A stretch of 55,379 nt of DNA from an uncultured Lachnotalea sp. (GCA_948470255.1 CAOKOS010000013.1:1-55379); one strand, 5' to 3'; counted from the stretch's first letter, positions 24,878 to 33,666 are shown. Made by a program: numbers and translations. Notes: a model not told the origin generated them from the letters alone.

Positions 24878-26716
24878 ATGAAACGAAAGGTATTGGCAAT
24901 GTTCTGTGCCCTCATGATGGTGGCTGCTGTTCTTGCAGGCTGTGGCGGCGGAGAGAAAGAAACCGCAGCGGAAACAGGCGGCACAGAAAAGAAAGAAGAA
25001 ACAACCAAAGCGCCTGAAGCATCCGGCGATATTAAAATCGCTCTGATTACCATGGATTCTGTGGATCAGCATTGGGTGACATTAAATGAAGGCGCCCAGA
25101 AGGCAGCGGCAGAGCTGGGGGTGGAGGTTGCGCTTTTAGCTCCCAACATGAAGGACGACGCACAGCAGATTGAGTGCGTAAACAACGCAGTGGCAGGTGG
25201 TTATCAGGCAATCATCGTGGCAGCCAACGGCCCTGATGCGATTTCTTCCGCATTGAAAGAGGCCCAGAGCGCAGGTATCAAGATTGTCTATGTGGATTCT
25301 CCCGCAAATGTGGATGCAGAGGCTACATTCTCTACTGACAACAAGGCGGCTGGAAAGATTGCCGGCGAAGAAATGATCAAAGCCCTGGAAGCAAAGAGCA
25401 TTACTTCCGGCGATATCGGAATCGTCAATGTAAATGCTTCCACCGCAACGGCAGTGGCCCGTGAAGAAGGCTTCCGTTCTGCGTTTGAAGGCAAAGGTTA
25501 TAACCTTCTTGAAACTCAGTATGGCGAAGGCGATGCTGCCAAGTCCCAGACCATTGCTGAGAATTACATCACCCAGGGTGTCGTAGGTATCTTCGGAAGC
25601 AATGAAGGCTCCACCACCGGTACAGGAAATGCCATCAAAGCTTCCAACGCTGATGTAATCGGAGTTGGCTTTGATAAATCAGATGCCATCCAGAACTTGA
25701 TTGCAGATGGACATTTACTTTGCACCATGGCCCAGAATCCCGACGTGATGGGTTATGAAGGCGTAAAGGCCGCTGTTGCCGCCATAAATGGTGAGGATCT
25801 CGGCGGCGCTGTAACTGATACAGGCGTATCTGTCCTGACAGCAGAGACTCTTGGCGGTGCAAGCGCAGGAGGAAGCTCCGATGTGAAGGCCAGCAAAGAG
25901 TGGAAAATTGCATTAATTACCATGGATTCCGTAGATCAGCACTGGGTGACTTTAAATGAAGGCGCTCAGGCAAAAGCGAAAGAACTTGGAGTTTCCGTAA
26001 CACTTTTAGCTCCCAACATGAAAGACGATGCACAGCAGATTGAATGTGTAAACAATGCTGTGGCAGGCGGTTACGATGCCATTATGGTGGCGGCCAACGG
26101 TCCTGATGCGATTTCTTCTGCTTTGAAAGAAGCTCAGGATGCTGGAATGAAGATCATTTATGTGGATTCCCCCGCAAATGTAGATGCAGAGGCCACATTC
26201 TCCACCGACAATAAAGCTGCTGGAAAGACAGCTGGTGAAGAGATGATCAAGGCTCTGGAAGCAAAAGGCATCACTTCTGGTGATATTGGAATTGTCAATG
26301 TAAATGCTTCCACCGCAACGGCAGTGGCCCGTGAAGAGGGATTCCGCTCTGCATTTGAAGGCAAAGGTTACAATCTTCTTGAAACTCAGTACGGTGAAGG
26401 CGATGCAGCTAAATCCCAGACCATCGCGGAAAACTACATTACCCAGGGTGTTGTAGGTATTTTCGGAACCAACGAAGGCTCCACCACTGGTACAGGAAAC
26501 GCCATCAAAGCTTCCAGCGCTGATGTGATCGGAGTTGGTTTTGACAAATCCGATGCTATCCAGAACTTGATTGCAGACGGACATCTGCTTTGCACCATGG
26601 CCCAGAATCCAGATATGATGGGTTCTATGGGTGTGGAAGCTTGCGTGAAAGTCCTGGAAGGTGAGTCTCTTGGCGGCGCTGTAACTGATACAGGAGTTTC
26701 CGTCCTCACAAAATAA
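24878..26716 (+). CDS. Sugar-binding lipoprotein with two tandem binding domains
   Basis: A 612-residue lipoprotein (lipobox VLAGC, C22) holding two complete type I periplasmic-binding (ribose/galactose type) domains: about 51-322 and 341-612, exactly 290 residues (870 nt) apart without indels. A Gly/Ser linker (about 323-340) joins them. By my count the two copies differ at about 27 of 271 positions (about 90 % identity), with the changes concentrated near the C-terminal ends; the presumed binding stretches (MDSVDQHWVTLNEG, NVNASTATAVAREEGFRSAF) are identical. The usual family length is about 320 residues. Many synonymous differences between the copies point to an established duplication kept under purifying selection. 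AAAGGAGG precedes ATG 24878. Terminator at 26750-26786. Confidence 0.95.
   Translation: MKRKVLAMFCALMMVAAVLAGCGGGEKETAAETGGTEKKEETTKAPEASGDIKIALITMDSVDQHWVTLNEGAQKAAAELGVEVALLAPNMKDDAQQIECVNNAVAGGYQAIIVAANGPDAISSALKEAQSAGIKIVYVDSPANVDAEATFSTDNKAAGKIAGEEMIKALEAKSITSGDIGIVNVNASTATAVAREEGFRSAFEGKGYNLLETQYGEGDAAKSQTIAENYITQGVVGIFGSNEGSTTGTGNAIKASNADVIGVGFDKSDAIQNLIADGHLLCTMAQNPDVMGYEGVKAAVAAINGEDLGGAVTDTGVSVLTAETLGGASAGGSSDVKASKEWKIALITMDSVDQHWVTLNEGAQAKAKELGVSVTLLAPNMKDDAQQIECVNNAVAGGYDAIMVAANGPDAISSALKEAQDAGMKIIYVDSPANVDAEATFSTDNKAAGKTAGEEMIKALEAKGITSGDIGIVNVNASTATAVAREEGFRSAFEGKGYNLLETQYGEGDAAKSQTIAENYITQGVVGIFGTNEGSTTGTGNAIKASSADVIGVGFDKSDAIQNLIADGHLLCTMAQNPDMMGSMGVEACVKVLEGESLGGAVTDTGVSVLTK
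25031..26713 (+). repeat. Intragenic tandem duplication, 870-bp period
   Basis: Two direct copies (about 25031-25843 and 25901-26713) with a constant 870-bp offset, checked at several points (for example 25141 with 26011, and 25441 with 26311). The copies have many silent differences, so they are not a recent or assembly duplication. Confidence 0.9.
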
Positions 26717-26749
26717 AAAACAAATGTACTTTACCTTATAAGATCTTAA

Positions 26750-26786
26750 AGGAAAACCGCCGGAACTTTTTTCGGCGGTTTTTCCT
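26750..26786 (+). terminator. Rho-independent terminator after the binding protein
   Basis: CCGCCG/CGGCGG stem (26757-26762, 26773-26778), extended by AGGAAAA and TTTTTCCT, with a T-run at 26779-26783. It separates the transporter genes from the regulatory genes. Confidence 0.9.
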
Positions 26787-26791
26787 AAAGC

Positions 26792-26821
26792 TTGTCAAAG
26801 GGCAGGTATTTCAGTTACAAT
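26792..26821 (+). promoter_or_regulatory. Promoter of the YesN/YesM-type regulatory genes
   Basis: TTGTCA (26792-26797), 18 bp, TACAAT (26816-26821), 31 bases before the response-regulator start and directly after the terminator. Confidence 0.6.
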
Positions 26822-26852
26822 AAAGAGAAAGAATATTGGGGGAGAACAAGTG

Positions 26853-28442
26853 ATGCTTCGTGTAATGATTGCGGATGATGAGGAGCGAATCTGTAAATTA
26901 ATTACAGCTTTGGTAAACTGGGAATCTTTGGATATGGAAATTGCGGGGATTGCCCACAGTGGCCCGGAAGCTGCAAAAATGGCAGAAGAGATCCGCCCCT
27001 CTATTTTAATCACCGATATCCGTATGCCCGGATGCAGCGGACTGGATTTGATCAGACAGATAAAAGAAAGCCAGCCGGAGCTTGAAATCGTGATCATCAG
27101 CGGCTATGCACATTTTGAGTATGCCCAGACGGCTATCAAATATGGAGTGGGAGATTACCTGCTGAAACCAGTGAATAAAGCGGAACTGAACATGACGCTT
27201 CAAAAATTTAAAGAAAGAATCCTGTCCAGGAAAGCAGCTGCGGAAAGCCGGGAGCAGCTGTTTAAAAAAAATGAGAATGACCTTAAAAGAATCAGGGCAA
27301 GCCTGATTAGCCAGATACTGGAACACAATGAAGAAGAACTCACCTTTGACGTTTTACAGGAGGAATATTATCTGAAAACGGAACCAGGCTGTTTTCAGGC
27401 CGTTTGGCTGAAATTTGACTGTATACCGGAAACGGTTACAAAAGCTGGGTTCTCCATCCTGATGAAAAAGGCGGGGGATCTTTTGGAAAACGGGCTTCGT
27501 CTTAAATGTACGGAGATGGTATTTGGCTCCAGCGGTTCTTCTTATGTGGGATTTATAAATTACAGGAAAGAAAAACAGGAAGACGTCCGCCGGGTTCTCA
27601 GGGACTGCCTGAACCAGTTAAAATCCCAACAGGAACTTTACGGCCCTGTCCAGATTTCTCTGGCCGTTGGAAAACCGGTGGAAAAACCAGAACAACTGGC
27701 TGGTTCTGTCCACGAGGCTTCTCTTATTATTAAAGAGCGGCTGGTAAAGGGGACTGGACGGATTCTGGATAAAATGCCGGAGCCATCTTCCCTCCATGAA
27801 CAAAGGCTTCTTGAAAAATATATGAGGAATGTCGCCCATGCAGTGGAAGTCATAAGTGTGGAAGAAGCTTCCGCTGCCGTTTTAGAGCTTTTTGATTCGG
27901 TAAAATCTGTAAAACATGTGCGTGGTTATGAAATACTGGAACTGGTTCATTCCTGTGCCAGCTTGTTTTTCAGCCGTCTGGAAATGAAAGACCGTACAGA
28001 ACTTTTGCAGGAATTTGACGAAAGGTGTGAATGGTGTGGAAGCACAGAGGAATTATTCCTTCTTCTCAGAGAACTTTTGGAACTTCATGTGGGGGAAATT
28101 CAAAAGAAACATGAAAGTGATTCAGACCGGCCGGTGAGGCAGGCAAAGGAATATATTCAGAACCATTTCAGTGAACCCATTACCCTGGAAGAGGTCAGCA
28201 GCCATGTGGGGCTGAATCCCGCTTATTTCAGCGTCCTTTTCAAGAAAATAGAAGGAGAGGGGTTCGCAAAATATCTGATTCACCTGAGGGTGGAAAAAGC
28301 AAAGATTTTTCTTCGTGAAACCAATGAGCCTGTGGCCGCCATATGCAGGAAAGTTGGTTATAATGATGTAAAACATTTTACCCGCACTTTTGAGAAAGAT
28401 ACGGGAGTGAAACCGGCCATTTACCGGAAATTATATGGATAA
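26853..28442 (+). CDS. AraC-type response regulator (YesN-like)
   Basis: A 529-residue two-component regulator: receiver domain with DDE pocket (8-10), phosphoacceptor D55 in LITDIRMPG and K105 in LLKPV; a central linker region of about 300 residues; and a C-terminal AraC helix-turn-helix domain (about 428-525; ITLEEVSSHVGLNPAYFSVLFKK, VGYNDVKHFTRTFEKDTGVKP). Such regulators usually activate a nearby sugar-uptake operon, here most likely 22291-26716. ATG 26853 lies 8 nt after GGGGGAG; a GTG directly before it is also possible. The kinase gene follows within 12 nt. Confidence 0.94.
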   Translation: MLRVMIADDEERICKLITALVNWESLDMEIAGIAHSGPEAAKMAEEIRPSILITDIRMPGCSGLDLIRQIKESQPELEIVIISGYAHFEYAQTAIKYGVGDYLLKPVNKAELNMTLQKFKERILSRKAAAESREQLFKKNENDLKRIRASLISQILEHNEEELTFDVLQEEYYLKTEPGCFQAVWLKFDCIPETVTKAGFSILMKKAGDLLENGLRLKCTEMVFGSSGSSYVGFINYRKEKQEDVRRVLRDCLNQLKSQQELYGPVQISLAVGKPVEKPEQLAGSVHEASLIIKERLVKGTGRILDKMPEPSSLHEQRLLEKYMRNVAHAVEVISVEEASAAVLELFDSVKSVKHVRGYEILELVHSCASLFFSRLEMKDRTELLQEFDERCEWCGSTEELFLLLRELLELHVGEIQKKHESDSDRPVRQAKEYIQNHFSEPITLEEVSSHVGLNPAYFSVLFKKIEGEGFAKYLIHLRVEKAKIFLRETNEPVAAICRKVGYNDVKHFTRTFEKDTGVKPAIYRKLYG

Positions 28443-28454
28443 AGGAGAATGTCC

Positions 28455-29504
28455 TTGAAGAAATTATCCAGGCTGCACTATATTTCAAACCGTGTGCTTC
28501 TTATGGGAGGAATCGGTTTTATATTCCTGCTGATTCAGTCTTTTGTCTCTTTATTTTTCTGTTTTCATGGAAACGTGGGATTTTGGCTTTTTGTTTTGTA
28601 TTTTCTTTTATTTCTTGGATGGTCTACTGCATTTTTTTTCTGGATCATTCATCCTTATTTCCGCACAGAACAGCTTACCAGGCGTTTTTTGGATGGCTAT
28701 ATTCTGGACAGCAAACAGAATGTGCAGATGGCTCTTTTGACCCCTTCTTCAAAAGAACAATGGGAAGCAGTGGAACGGGTGCTCCATTCCCCGCAGCTTA
28801 TGGAATTAAACAAACGGCAGGCCCAGTACCTGGCTCTTCAGAATCAAATTAACCCTCATTTTTTATACAATACTTTGGAAAGTATCCGTGGAGAAGCTCT
28901 AATTGCCGGATTAGACAGTGTGGCGGATATGACTGAAGCGCTGGCAAAATTTTTTCGTTATACCATCACAAAGGTGGAAAATCTTGTTTCTGTGGAAGAA
29001 GAGCTGGATAATTGTGAAACCTATTTTCGTATTCAGCAATATCGTTTTGGCGACAGGCTGAAGCTTCATGTGGAATATGAGGAAGAAGATTACGAAGAAA
29101 TCATGAGTTGCCAAATTCCTAAATTAACGCTTCAGCCCATTCTGGAAAACAGTATCATCCACGGAATAGAACCTAAAGTGGGTACGGGGAATTTAAAAAT
29201 ACGGTTTGAACGGACGGAAAGCCGCCTGATTATCTGTATTTCGGATAATGGCGTAGGGATGGATGATGAAGTGCTGGGGAAATTAAACCGTCATTTGGGC
29301 AGGGATGGAAAAACATTGGAATACCGCAGGCAGGAAGAACACGGAGGGATTGCCTTGGTGAATGTCAATAACAGGATTCACCTGATTTTCGGAGAAGAAT
29401 ATGGAATGCATGTATATTCCATGACTGGCGTGGGAACAGATGTGGAAATCACTCTGCCGATCACTGTCACCGAAGAAGAAATCAGGGAAAAGGGGATTTT
29501 GTAA
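28455..29504 (+). CDS. Sensor histidine kinase, YesM-like, with minimal sensor
   Basis: His_kinase/HATPase_c protein with phosphoacceptor H in NQINPHFLYNTLESIRGEAL, LQPILENSIIHGIEPK (N box) and ISDNGVGMDDE. The N-terminus has only two transmembrane segments, separated by a few residues, followed by a short helical linker. YesM-type kinases normally carry a large extracellular dCache-type domain and HAMP and are near 570-600 residues; here the total is about 350. It therefore cannot bind sugar outside by itself and may read the transporter or the binding protein. The start is uncertain: TTG 28455 is 7 nt after AAAGGAG, whereas ATG 28449 is only 1 nt away. Stop and next start overlap (TAATG). 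Confidence 0.92.
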   Translation: MKKLSRLHYISNRVLLMGGIGFIFLLIQSFVSLFFCFHGNVGFWLFVLYFLLFLGWSTAFFFWIIHPYFRTEQLTRRFLDGYILDSKQNVQMALLTPSSKEQWEAVERVLHSPQLMELNKRQAQYLALQNQINPHFLYNTLESIRGEALIAGLDSVADMTEALAKFFRYTITKVENLVSVEEELDNCETYFRIQQYRFGDRLKLHVEYEEEDYEEIMSCQIPKLTLQPILENSIIHGIEPKVGTGNLKIRFERTESRLIICISDNGVGMDDEVLGKLNRHLGRDGKTLEYRRQEEHGGIALVNVNNRIHLIFGEEYGMHVYSMTGVGTDVEITLPITVTEEEIREKGIL

Positions 29505-30991
29505 TGCGGCGGGAAATATTTCGGATGGAACGGGTGACTTATATTGAGCAGGGGATTCCCCAAATTGAGGATTTTAACCTTCAGATCTATGAGGGCGAGA
29601 TTATGGGCCTGCTCCTGATCAACGCTTATGGAATACAAGCATTTTTAAAGCTTCTTCAGGTGAACCTTCCTCTTTATGATGGTTATGTTTATTATGGGGG
29701 AACCATGGTGAATTCCTGGAGAAGTTTTGGGAAAAGCCATAACCGGATCAGCATTATTCAGACTCAGAGCAGCCTGGCGGAGGGACTGAGGGTATCAGAA
29801 AATATTTTTGTCATGCGTCATGGATTCCGTCAGAGGATTATTCGCCCCACCCTTTTGAAACGGCAGCTGGAACCGTTTTTTAAAGATATTGGGATTGATA
29901 TTTCTGCAGATACGTATGTGGAAAACCTGACTGTTTTTGAGAGGATTGTGGTGGAAATCCTTCGGGCAGTGATTTTAGGGCACCGTCTGATTGTGTTATG
30001 TGAAGTCAGCGCCATGATCAGCAGGGCGGAATTAGAAAAACTTCATGAGATTATCCGCCATTATGCAGAACAAGGTTTTTCCTTTCTTTATATCAGCCTC
30101 CATTACGAAGAAATTCTCCAGATTTGTAACAGGGCGGCTTTTTTAACCCATGGAAGAATTCAAAAGGTAATACGGAAACCGGAAATGGAAAGGGGAATCC
30201 TTAAAAACTGTACAGAAGAATATAATCAGATGGTACTGGGGCATTTAAAAAGCAGCCGCGGATTTTCAGAAAATAAAAGGGCCGTCCTTTCTTTTCGGGA
30301 GGCATCCTGTAATGGGCTTGAAAATTTAAGTTTTGAAATCATAGAAGGGGAATGTTTAGTTCTGCAAAGCTTCAGTCATGGGGTATTTCAAACATTGGTG
30401 GGGTTACTGAAGGAAGAAGAAGATATGACTGGCGGATGCATACTGATGGAGGGAAAGGAAGTGGCTTTCCGAAATAATAAAAATATTGCCGTTTTGCAGG
30501 ATCAGCCCACAAAAACCATGATTTTTCCTGAACTAAATAATATGGATAATCTTTGCTTTGGCTTATCCAGGCGGGTATCCCGCATATGGAGCAGCCAGAA
30601 AATCCGTGACAGTATCCGGCAGGAATACGGAAAAGAGCTGGGAGAGGATTTTTTTTCCCTTTATCCGGATCAACTGTCGGAACGGCAAAAATGCCGGCTT
30701 ATTTATACACGAATCCTTTTACAACGGCCTAAAGTTGTTTTCTGTATCCAACCTTTTAAAGGGGCGGATCTCCCCCACCGGATGTTTATCTGGAAAATGT
30801 TAACAATGCTCCTGGATAAAAAAATCGCCGTGGTAATTTTGGCAGTAAATATGGCGGATTCCATATCCTTGGCCGACCGGCTTTTGTATATTAACGCTTC
30901 TGGAGTAACGGAGGAAATTGCCAGAAGCGCCTTTGGCAAACTTCCGGCAATCGTTCCGTGGCAGTATCTTTATGAGGAAGACGGTCTATAA
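29504..30991 (+). CDS. Degenerate tandem ABC ATPase-like protein
   Basis: A 495-residue intact frame with the two-domain layout and length of MglA/RbsA ATPases (503 residues next door) but without a usable nucleotide site. In domain 1 the Walker A place reads LLLINAYGIQAFLK (37-50), the signature place NLTVFERIVVEIL and Walker B LIVLCEVSAM (Asp to Cys). In domain 2 the Walker A place is VLQSFSHGVFQTLVG, the signature a remnant LSERQKCRLIYTR and Walker B KVVFCIQPF, without Asp-Glu. No stop or frameshift interrupts it, and it is coupled to the kinase gene by a 1-nt overlap and a good AAGGGG site. It is therefore better read as a maintained pseudo-ATPase, perhaps regulatory, than as a decaying gene. 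Function is inference. Confidence 0.88.
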   Translation: MRREIFRMERVTYIEQGIPQIEDFNLQIYEGEIMGLLLINAYGIQAFLKLLQVNLPLYDGYVYYGGTMVNSWRSFGKSHNRISIIQTQSSLAEGLRVSENIFVMRHGFRQRIIRPTLLKRQLEPFFKDIGIDISADTYVENLTVFERIVVEILRAVILGHRLIVLCEVSAMISRAELEKLHEIIRHYAEQGFSFLYISLHYEEILQICNRAAFLTHGRIQKVIRKPEMERGILKNCTEEYNQMVLGHLKSSRGFSENKRAVLSFREASCNGLENLSFEIIEGECLVLQSFSHGVFQTLVGLLKEEEDMTGGCILMEGKEVAFRNNKNIAVLQDQPTKTMIFPELNNMDNLCFGLSRRVSRIWSSQKIRDSIRQEYGKELGEDFFSLYPDQLSERQKCRLIYTRILLQRPKVVFCIQPFKGADLPHRMFIWKMLTMLLDKKIAVVILAVNMADSISLADRLLYINASGVTEEIARSAFGKLPAIVPWQYLYEEDGL

Positions 30992-30993
30992 AT

Positions 30994-31797
30994 TTATGAT
31001 GAGGAATCGGCCTTTGATAAAAGCCAGGTAATTAAAAATCCGGCAATGGACAGGAAAAGGCAGAGTACCAGGCGCTCTTTGGCAGGCATGGCCGGGAGCG
31101 CTTCAAAAATGTCCCAGAGAGAGGCTGTCACAAATCCCAGGATAATCATGTAAGATGCCGTTGGATGATTTTTCATGGCTTTAGCCAAAAACCGGGTCAG
31201 ACAAAGGACACCTGCCAATATCCCTGTTAAAAATGGAAGCATTAAAACAAATTCTCCTTCTCCCATGGCCATTAAAATGAAGTCGTAAACGCCCATCATA
31301 TAAAGCATAGAGGAAAAGGATATTCCGGGGAGTACTAACGCCAGTGCACCGAGGACGCCTGCCAGAAATTGGACGAGGAAACTTAAAGGGGTATTTGCTG
31401 CTTCTCCGAAAATGTTTCCCGGTAAAAAACGGCACAGAAACACAAAAAAAATACCAGCTCCTATGTATCCTATGGTTTTGCGGGAAAGCGGCGGATTTCC
31501 GGCTTCTTTATAAATAATGGGGACACCGCCTAAAATGGCCCCCAACACAAAAAAGGCCATTTCCTGGGGAAACCGCCGGTTTAAAGCAGCCATGGGGCCG
31601 GCTAATAGGAGAAATGCCGCCGAAGCCCCGGCAGCGAACTGGAGCAGGAAAAACAGATTTTCTTTTTTAGGAGCGCTGACTGCGGCAATAAGTTTTTCAT
31701 AAACTCCTAAAATCATGGACATGGTACCTCCACTGACTCCGGGAACCAGCATGGAACCGCCGATTAGAAATGCTTTTAGAATAAGAAACCGATCCAT
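30994..31797 (-). CDS. popT: DUF368 / PopT-type polyprenyl-phosphate transporter
   Basis: A 267-residue polytopic membrane protein of the DUF368 family, reported to recycle undecaprenyl phosphate across the membrane for cell-wall synthesis. The inverted family signatures are clear: LVPGVSGGTMSMILGVYEKL near the N-terminus and LVLPGISFSSMLYMMGVYD in the second half. Start ATG at 31797 with AAGGA upstream. It converges on the pseudo-ATPase gene with 2 bases between the stops and no obvious terminator, so the two transcripts probably overlap at their 3' ends. It appears to be a single-gene unit. Confidence 0.9.
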   Translation of the reverse strand: MDRFLILKAFLIGGSMLVPGVSGGTMSMILGVYEKLIAAVSAPKKENLFFLLQFAAGASAAFLLLAGPMAALNRRFPQEMAFFVLGAILGGVPIIYKEAGNPPLSRKTIGYIGAGIFFVFLCRFLPGNIFGEAANTPLSFLVQFLAGVLGALALVLPGISFSSMLYMMGVYDFILMAMGEGEFVLMLPFLTGILAGVLCLTRFLAKAMKNHPTASYMIILGFVTASLWDIFEALPAMPAKERLVLCLFLSIAGFLITWLLSKADSSS

Positions 31798-31809
31798 CTA
31801 TTTGATCCT

Positions 31810-31837
31810 TATATATGATATTTCCCATTGTATGCAA
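31810..31837 (-). promoter_or_regulatory. Possible promoter of the DUF368 gene
   Basis: On the minus strand TTGCAT (31837-31832), 16 bp, TATATA (31815-31810), just 12 bases before the start codon, which leaves a very short leader. Confidence 0.4.
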
Positions 31838-31895
31838 ATGGGCAGCGGAGATATGCGCAGATTGTTTCCATGGGTATCAGAAGCGTAAAAAATTC

Positions 31896-31925
31896 TTGAC
31901 AAAAATACAGCCGGGCAGATAGTAT
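31896..31925 (+). promoter_or_regulatory. Promoter of the 215-residue unknown gene
   Basis: TTGACA (31896-31901) with TAGTAT (31920-31925) at 18 bp, or TATAAG (31923-31928) at 21 bp. The -35 is perfect and the -10 weak. Confidence 0.5.
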
Positions 31926-31944
31926 AAGTTTTGGAGGAAACCAT

Positions 31945-32592
31945 ATGCCTGAAAATAAGTATTTTAAAAATGCCTTATCTGATTTTGTCTTTGATATGGC
32001 AGACGGAGGGGCAATCCGCCATTTGTCTGAAAGTGGCTATACGGTAAAGCAGATCGTGAAACGGCTGGACTTTCCTGTTTCTTATGAAAAGGTACAAAAG
32101 ACAGTCTGGGAGAATTTGCTGGAAAGCCGGGTGGTTCTTTTGGACGAGCCGGGAGATGAAAGCGTAGAAGAAAAGGTTGTCTATGTGGAAGACCGCACAA
32201 GGTTTGGAAAAATCAGCTTCCGGCGTACCGTAATTCCGGGAAAAATATACCAGCCGGTAAAATGGAGCGTGAGTATATACGGCCGGGATTCAGGAATAGA
32301 TTTAAGTATGCTTCTGTCTGAAAAATGCAGGAAAAATAACGGCGAAACAGCTTATGGTTCCTGTGATTTTGGTATCCTGAAAGCGAAAGACTTAAAACAA
32401 TATCAAAGTCTCATGGGTATTTTGAATGAGCGGCAAAAGGAATATATAGAAGGGCTTTTGTGGCCACGGAAACGAGTATATCATCGCATGGACACTAGAA
32501 TGTCGGAAATTTTGTTTTTACTGGTTCGTTCGGGAAATTATACGGGATCCTTCTATTTCAGGGAATTGGAAGAGAAGATCATTATAAAATGA
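31945..32592 (+). CDS. Uncharacterised 215-residue cytoplasmic protein
   Basis: No signal peptide or membrane segment. Residues 1-60 (GGAIRHLSESGYTVKQIVKRLDFPVSYEKVQKTVW) look like a helical, possibly helix-turn-helix region; the rest is mixed alpha/beta with YGSCDFGILKAKD. I do not recognise a named family, though similar proteins appear to occur in related clostridia (memory only). GGAGG lies 7 nt before ATG 31945. The threonine aldolase gene follows after 25 nt, so they may share the promoter at 31896. Confidence 0.72.
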   Translation: MPENKYFKNALSDFVFDMADGGAIRHLSESGYTVKQIVKRLDFPVSYEKVQKTVWENLLESRVVLLDEPGDESVEEKVVYVEDRTRFGKISFRRTVIPGKIYQPVKWSVSIYGRDSGIDLSMLLSEKCRKNNGETAYGSCDFGILKAKDLKQYQSLMGILNERQKEYIEGLLWPRKRVYHRMDTRMSEILFLLVRSGNYTGSFYFRELEEKIIIK

Positions 32593-32617
32593 AAATATAT
32601 TTCAGGGAGGAAACATC

Positions 32618-33652
32618 ATGATACGGTTTAACAACGATTATAATCACGGCGCCCACCCCAGGATTTTGGAGGCCCTTGCGAAAAGCAACACAGAAAGTTA
32701 CGGTGGATATGGCCAGGATAGCTGGTGTGAAAAGGCGGCGGAAGAAATCAAACGCCGCGCCGGATGCCCTGACGGGAGCGTCCATTTCCTGATTGGCGGG
32801 ACACAGGCCAATTTTACAGTGATCGCATCGGCCCTTCGTCCATATCAAGGTGTAATAAGCCCGGAAACAGGACATATTAATACACATGAGACAGGCGCGG
32901 TTGAAAACTGTGGTCATAAGATTTATGCCCTTCCGGCCAAAGATGGAAAAATCACCGCCATGCAGATTGAAAAAGAAGCCGAAATTTATGCTTCCAGCTC
33001 CATCAAGGAGCATATTGTCCAGCCGAAGCTGGTCTATCTGTCTTATCCTACGGAATATGGAACACTCTATTCCAGGAAAGAGCTGGAAGAAATCCATGAA
33101 GTATGCCAAAAATACGGACTATTCCTTTTCATTGACGGAGCCAGGCTGGGGTATGGCATAGGTTCACCTGCATCAGACCTGGATTTTAAAGATTTTTCTG
33201 CGATCTCAGACGTGTTTACTTGTGGAGGGACCAAATGCGGAACACTGTTTGGGGAAGCTGTGGTTATTACAAACCACAAGCTGAAAGAAGGATTCCGGAG
33301 CTTTATGAAACAAAATGGCGCCATGCTTGCAAAAGGATGGCTGCTGGGCCTTCAGTTTTATACTTTATTTCAGGACGGCCTGTATTTTGAAATTACAAAG
33401 CAGGCAGTTGACTATGCCATGAAAATAAAATCCGCATTTGAAAAAAAAGGAATCTCTTTTTATGTTGAAAGTTTTACGAACCAGCAGTTTGTCCTCCTGA
33501 ATCAGAGGCAGATGGAAAAGCTGGCAAAGAATTGTATTTTTAAAGTGGATGAAAAAGTGGATGAGCAGTTCAGTTGTGTCCGTTTCTGCACAAGCTGGAG
33601 TACGACAGAAAAAGAAGTAAATGCTTTGGTGACAGAAATAAATAATCTGTAA
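32618..33652 (+). CDS. Threonine aldolase family PLP enzyme
   Basis: A fold-type I pyridoxal-phosphate enzyme of 344 residues in the beta-eliminating lyase/threonine aldolase family, cleaving L-threonine or L-allo-threonine (or another beta-hydroxy amino acid) to glycine and an aldehyde. Seen are the cofactor-stacking H90 in HINTHETGA, D173 in FIDGARLGYG and the Schiff-base lysine K206 in CGGTKCGTLFGEA. GGGAGG precedes ATG 32618. The Crp/Fnr gene follows 14 nt later, probably in the same transcript. Exact substrate is not readable. Confidence 0.9.
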   Translation: MIRFNNDYNHGAHPRILEALAKSNTESYGGYGQDSWCEKAAEEIKRRAGCPDGSVHFLIGGTQANFTVIASALRPYQGVISPETGHINTHETGAVENCGHKIYALPAKDGKITAMQIEKEAEIYASSSIKEHIVQPKLVYLSYPTEYGTLYSRKELEEIHEVCQKYGLFLFIDGARLGYGIGSPASDLDFKDFSAISDVFTCGGTKCGTLFGEAVVITNHKLKEGFRSFMKQNGAMLAKGWLLGLQFYTLFQDGLYFEITKQAVDYAMKIKSAFEKKGISFYVESFTNQQFVLLNQRQMEKLAKNCIFKVDEKVDEQFSCVRFCTSWSTTEKEVNALVTEINNL

Positions 33653-33666
33653 ACAGGAGAATCAGG

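Noticed and set aside
24878..26716. Assembly artefact duplicating the binding-protein gene
   Set aside because: The two copies carry many scattered silent differences and some amino acid changes and are joined in frame by a linker, so they are not a duplicated read.
29504..30991. Pseudogene call for the degenerate ABC ATPase
   Set aside because: The frame is full length without stops, has a good ribosome-binding site and is coupled to the kinase gene; motif loss is selective rather than random damage.
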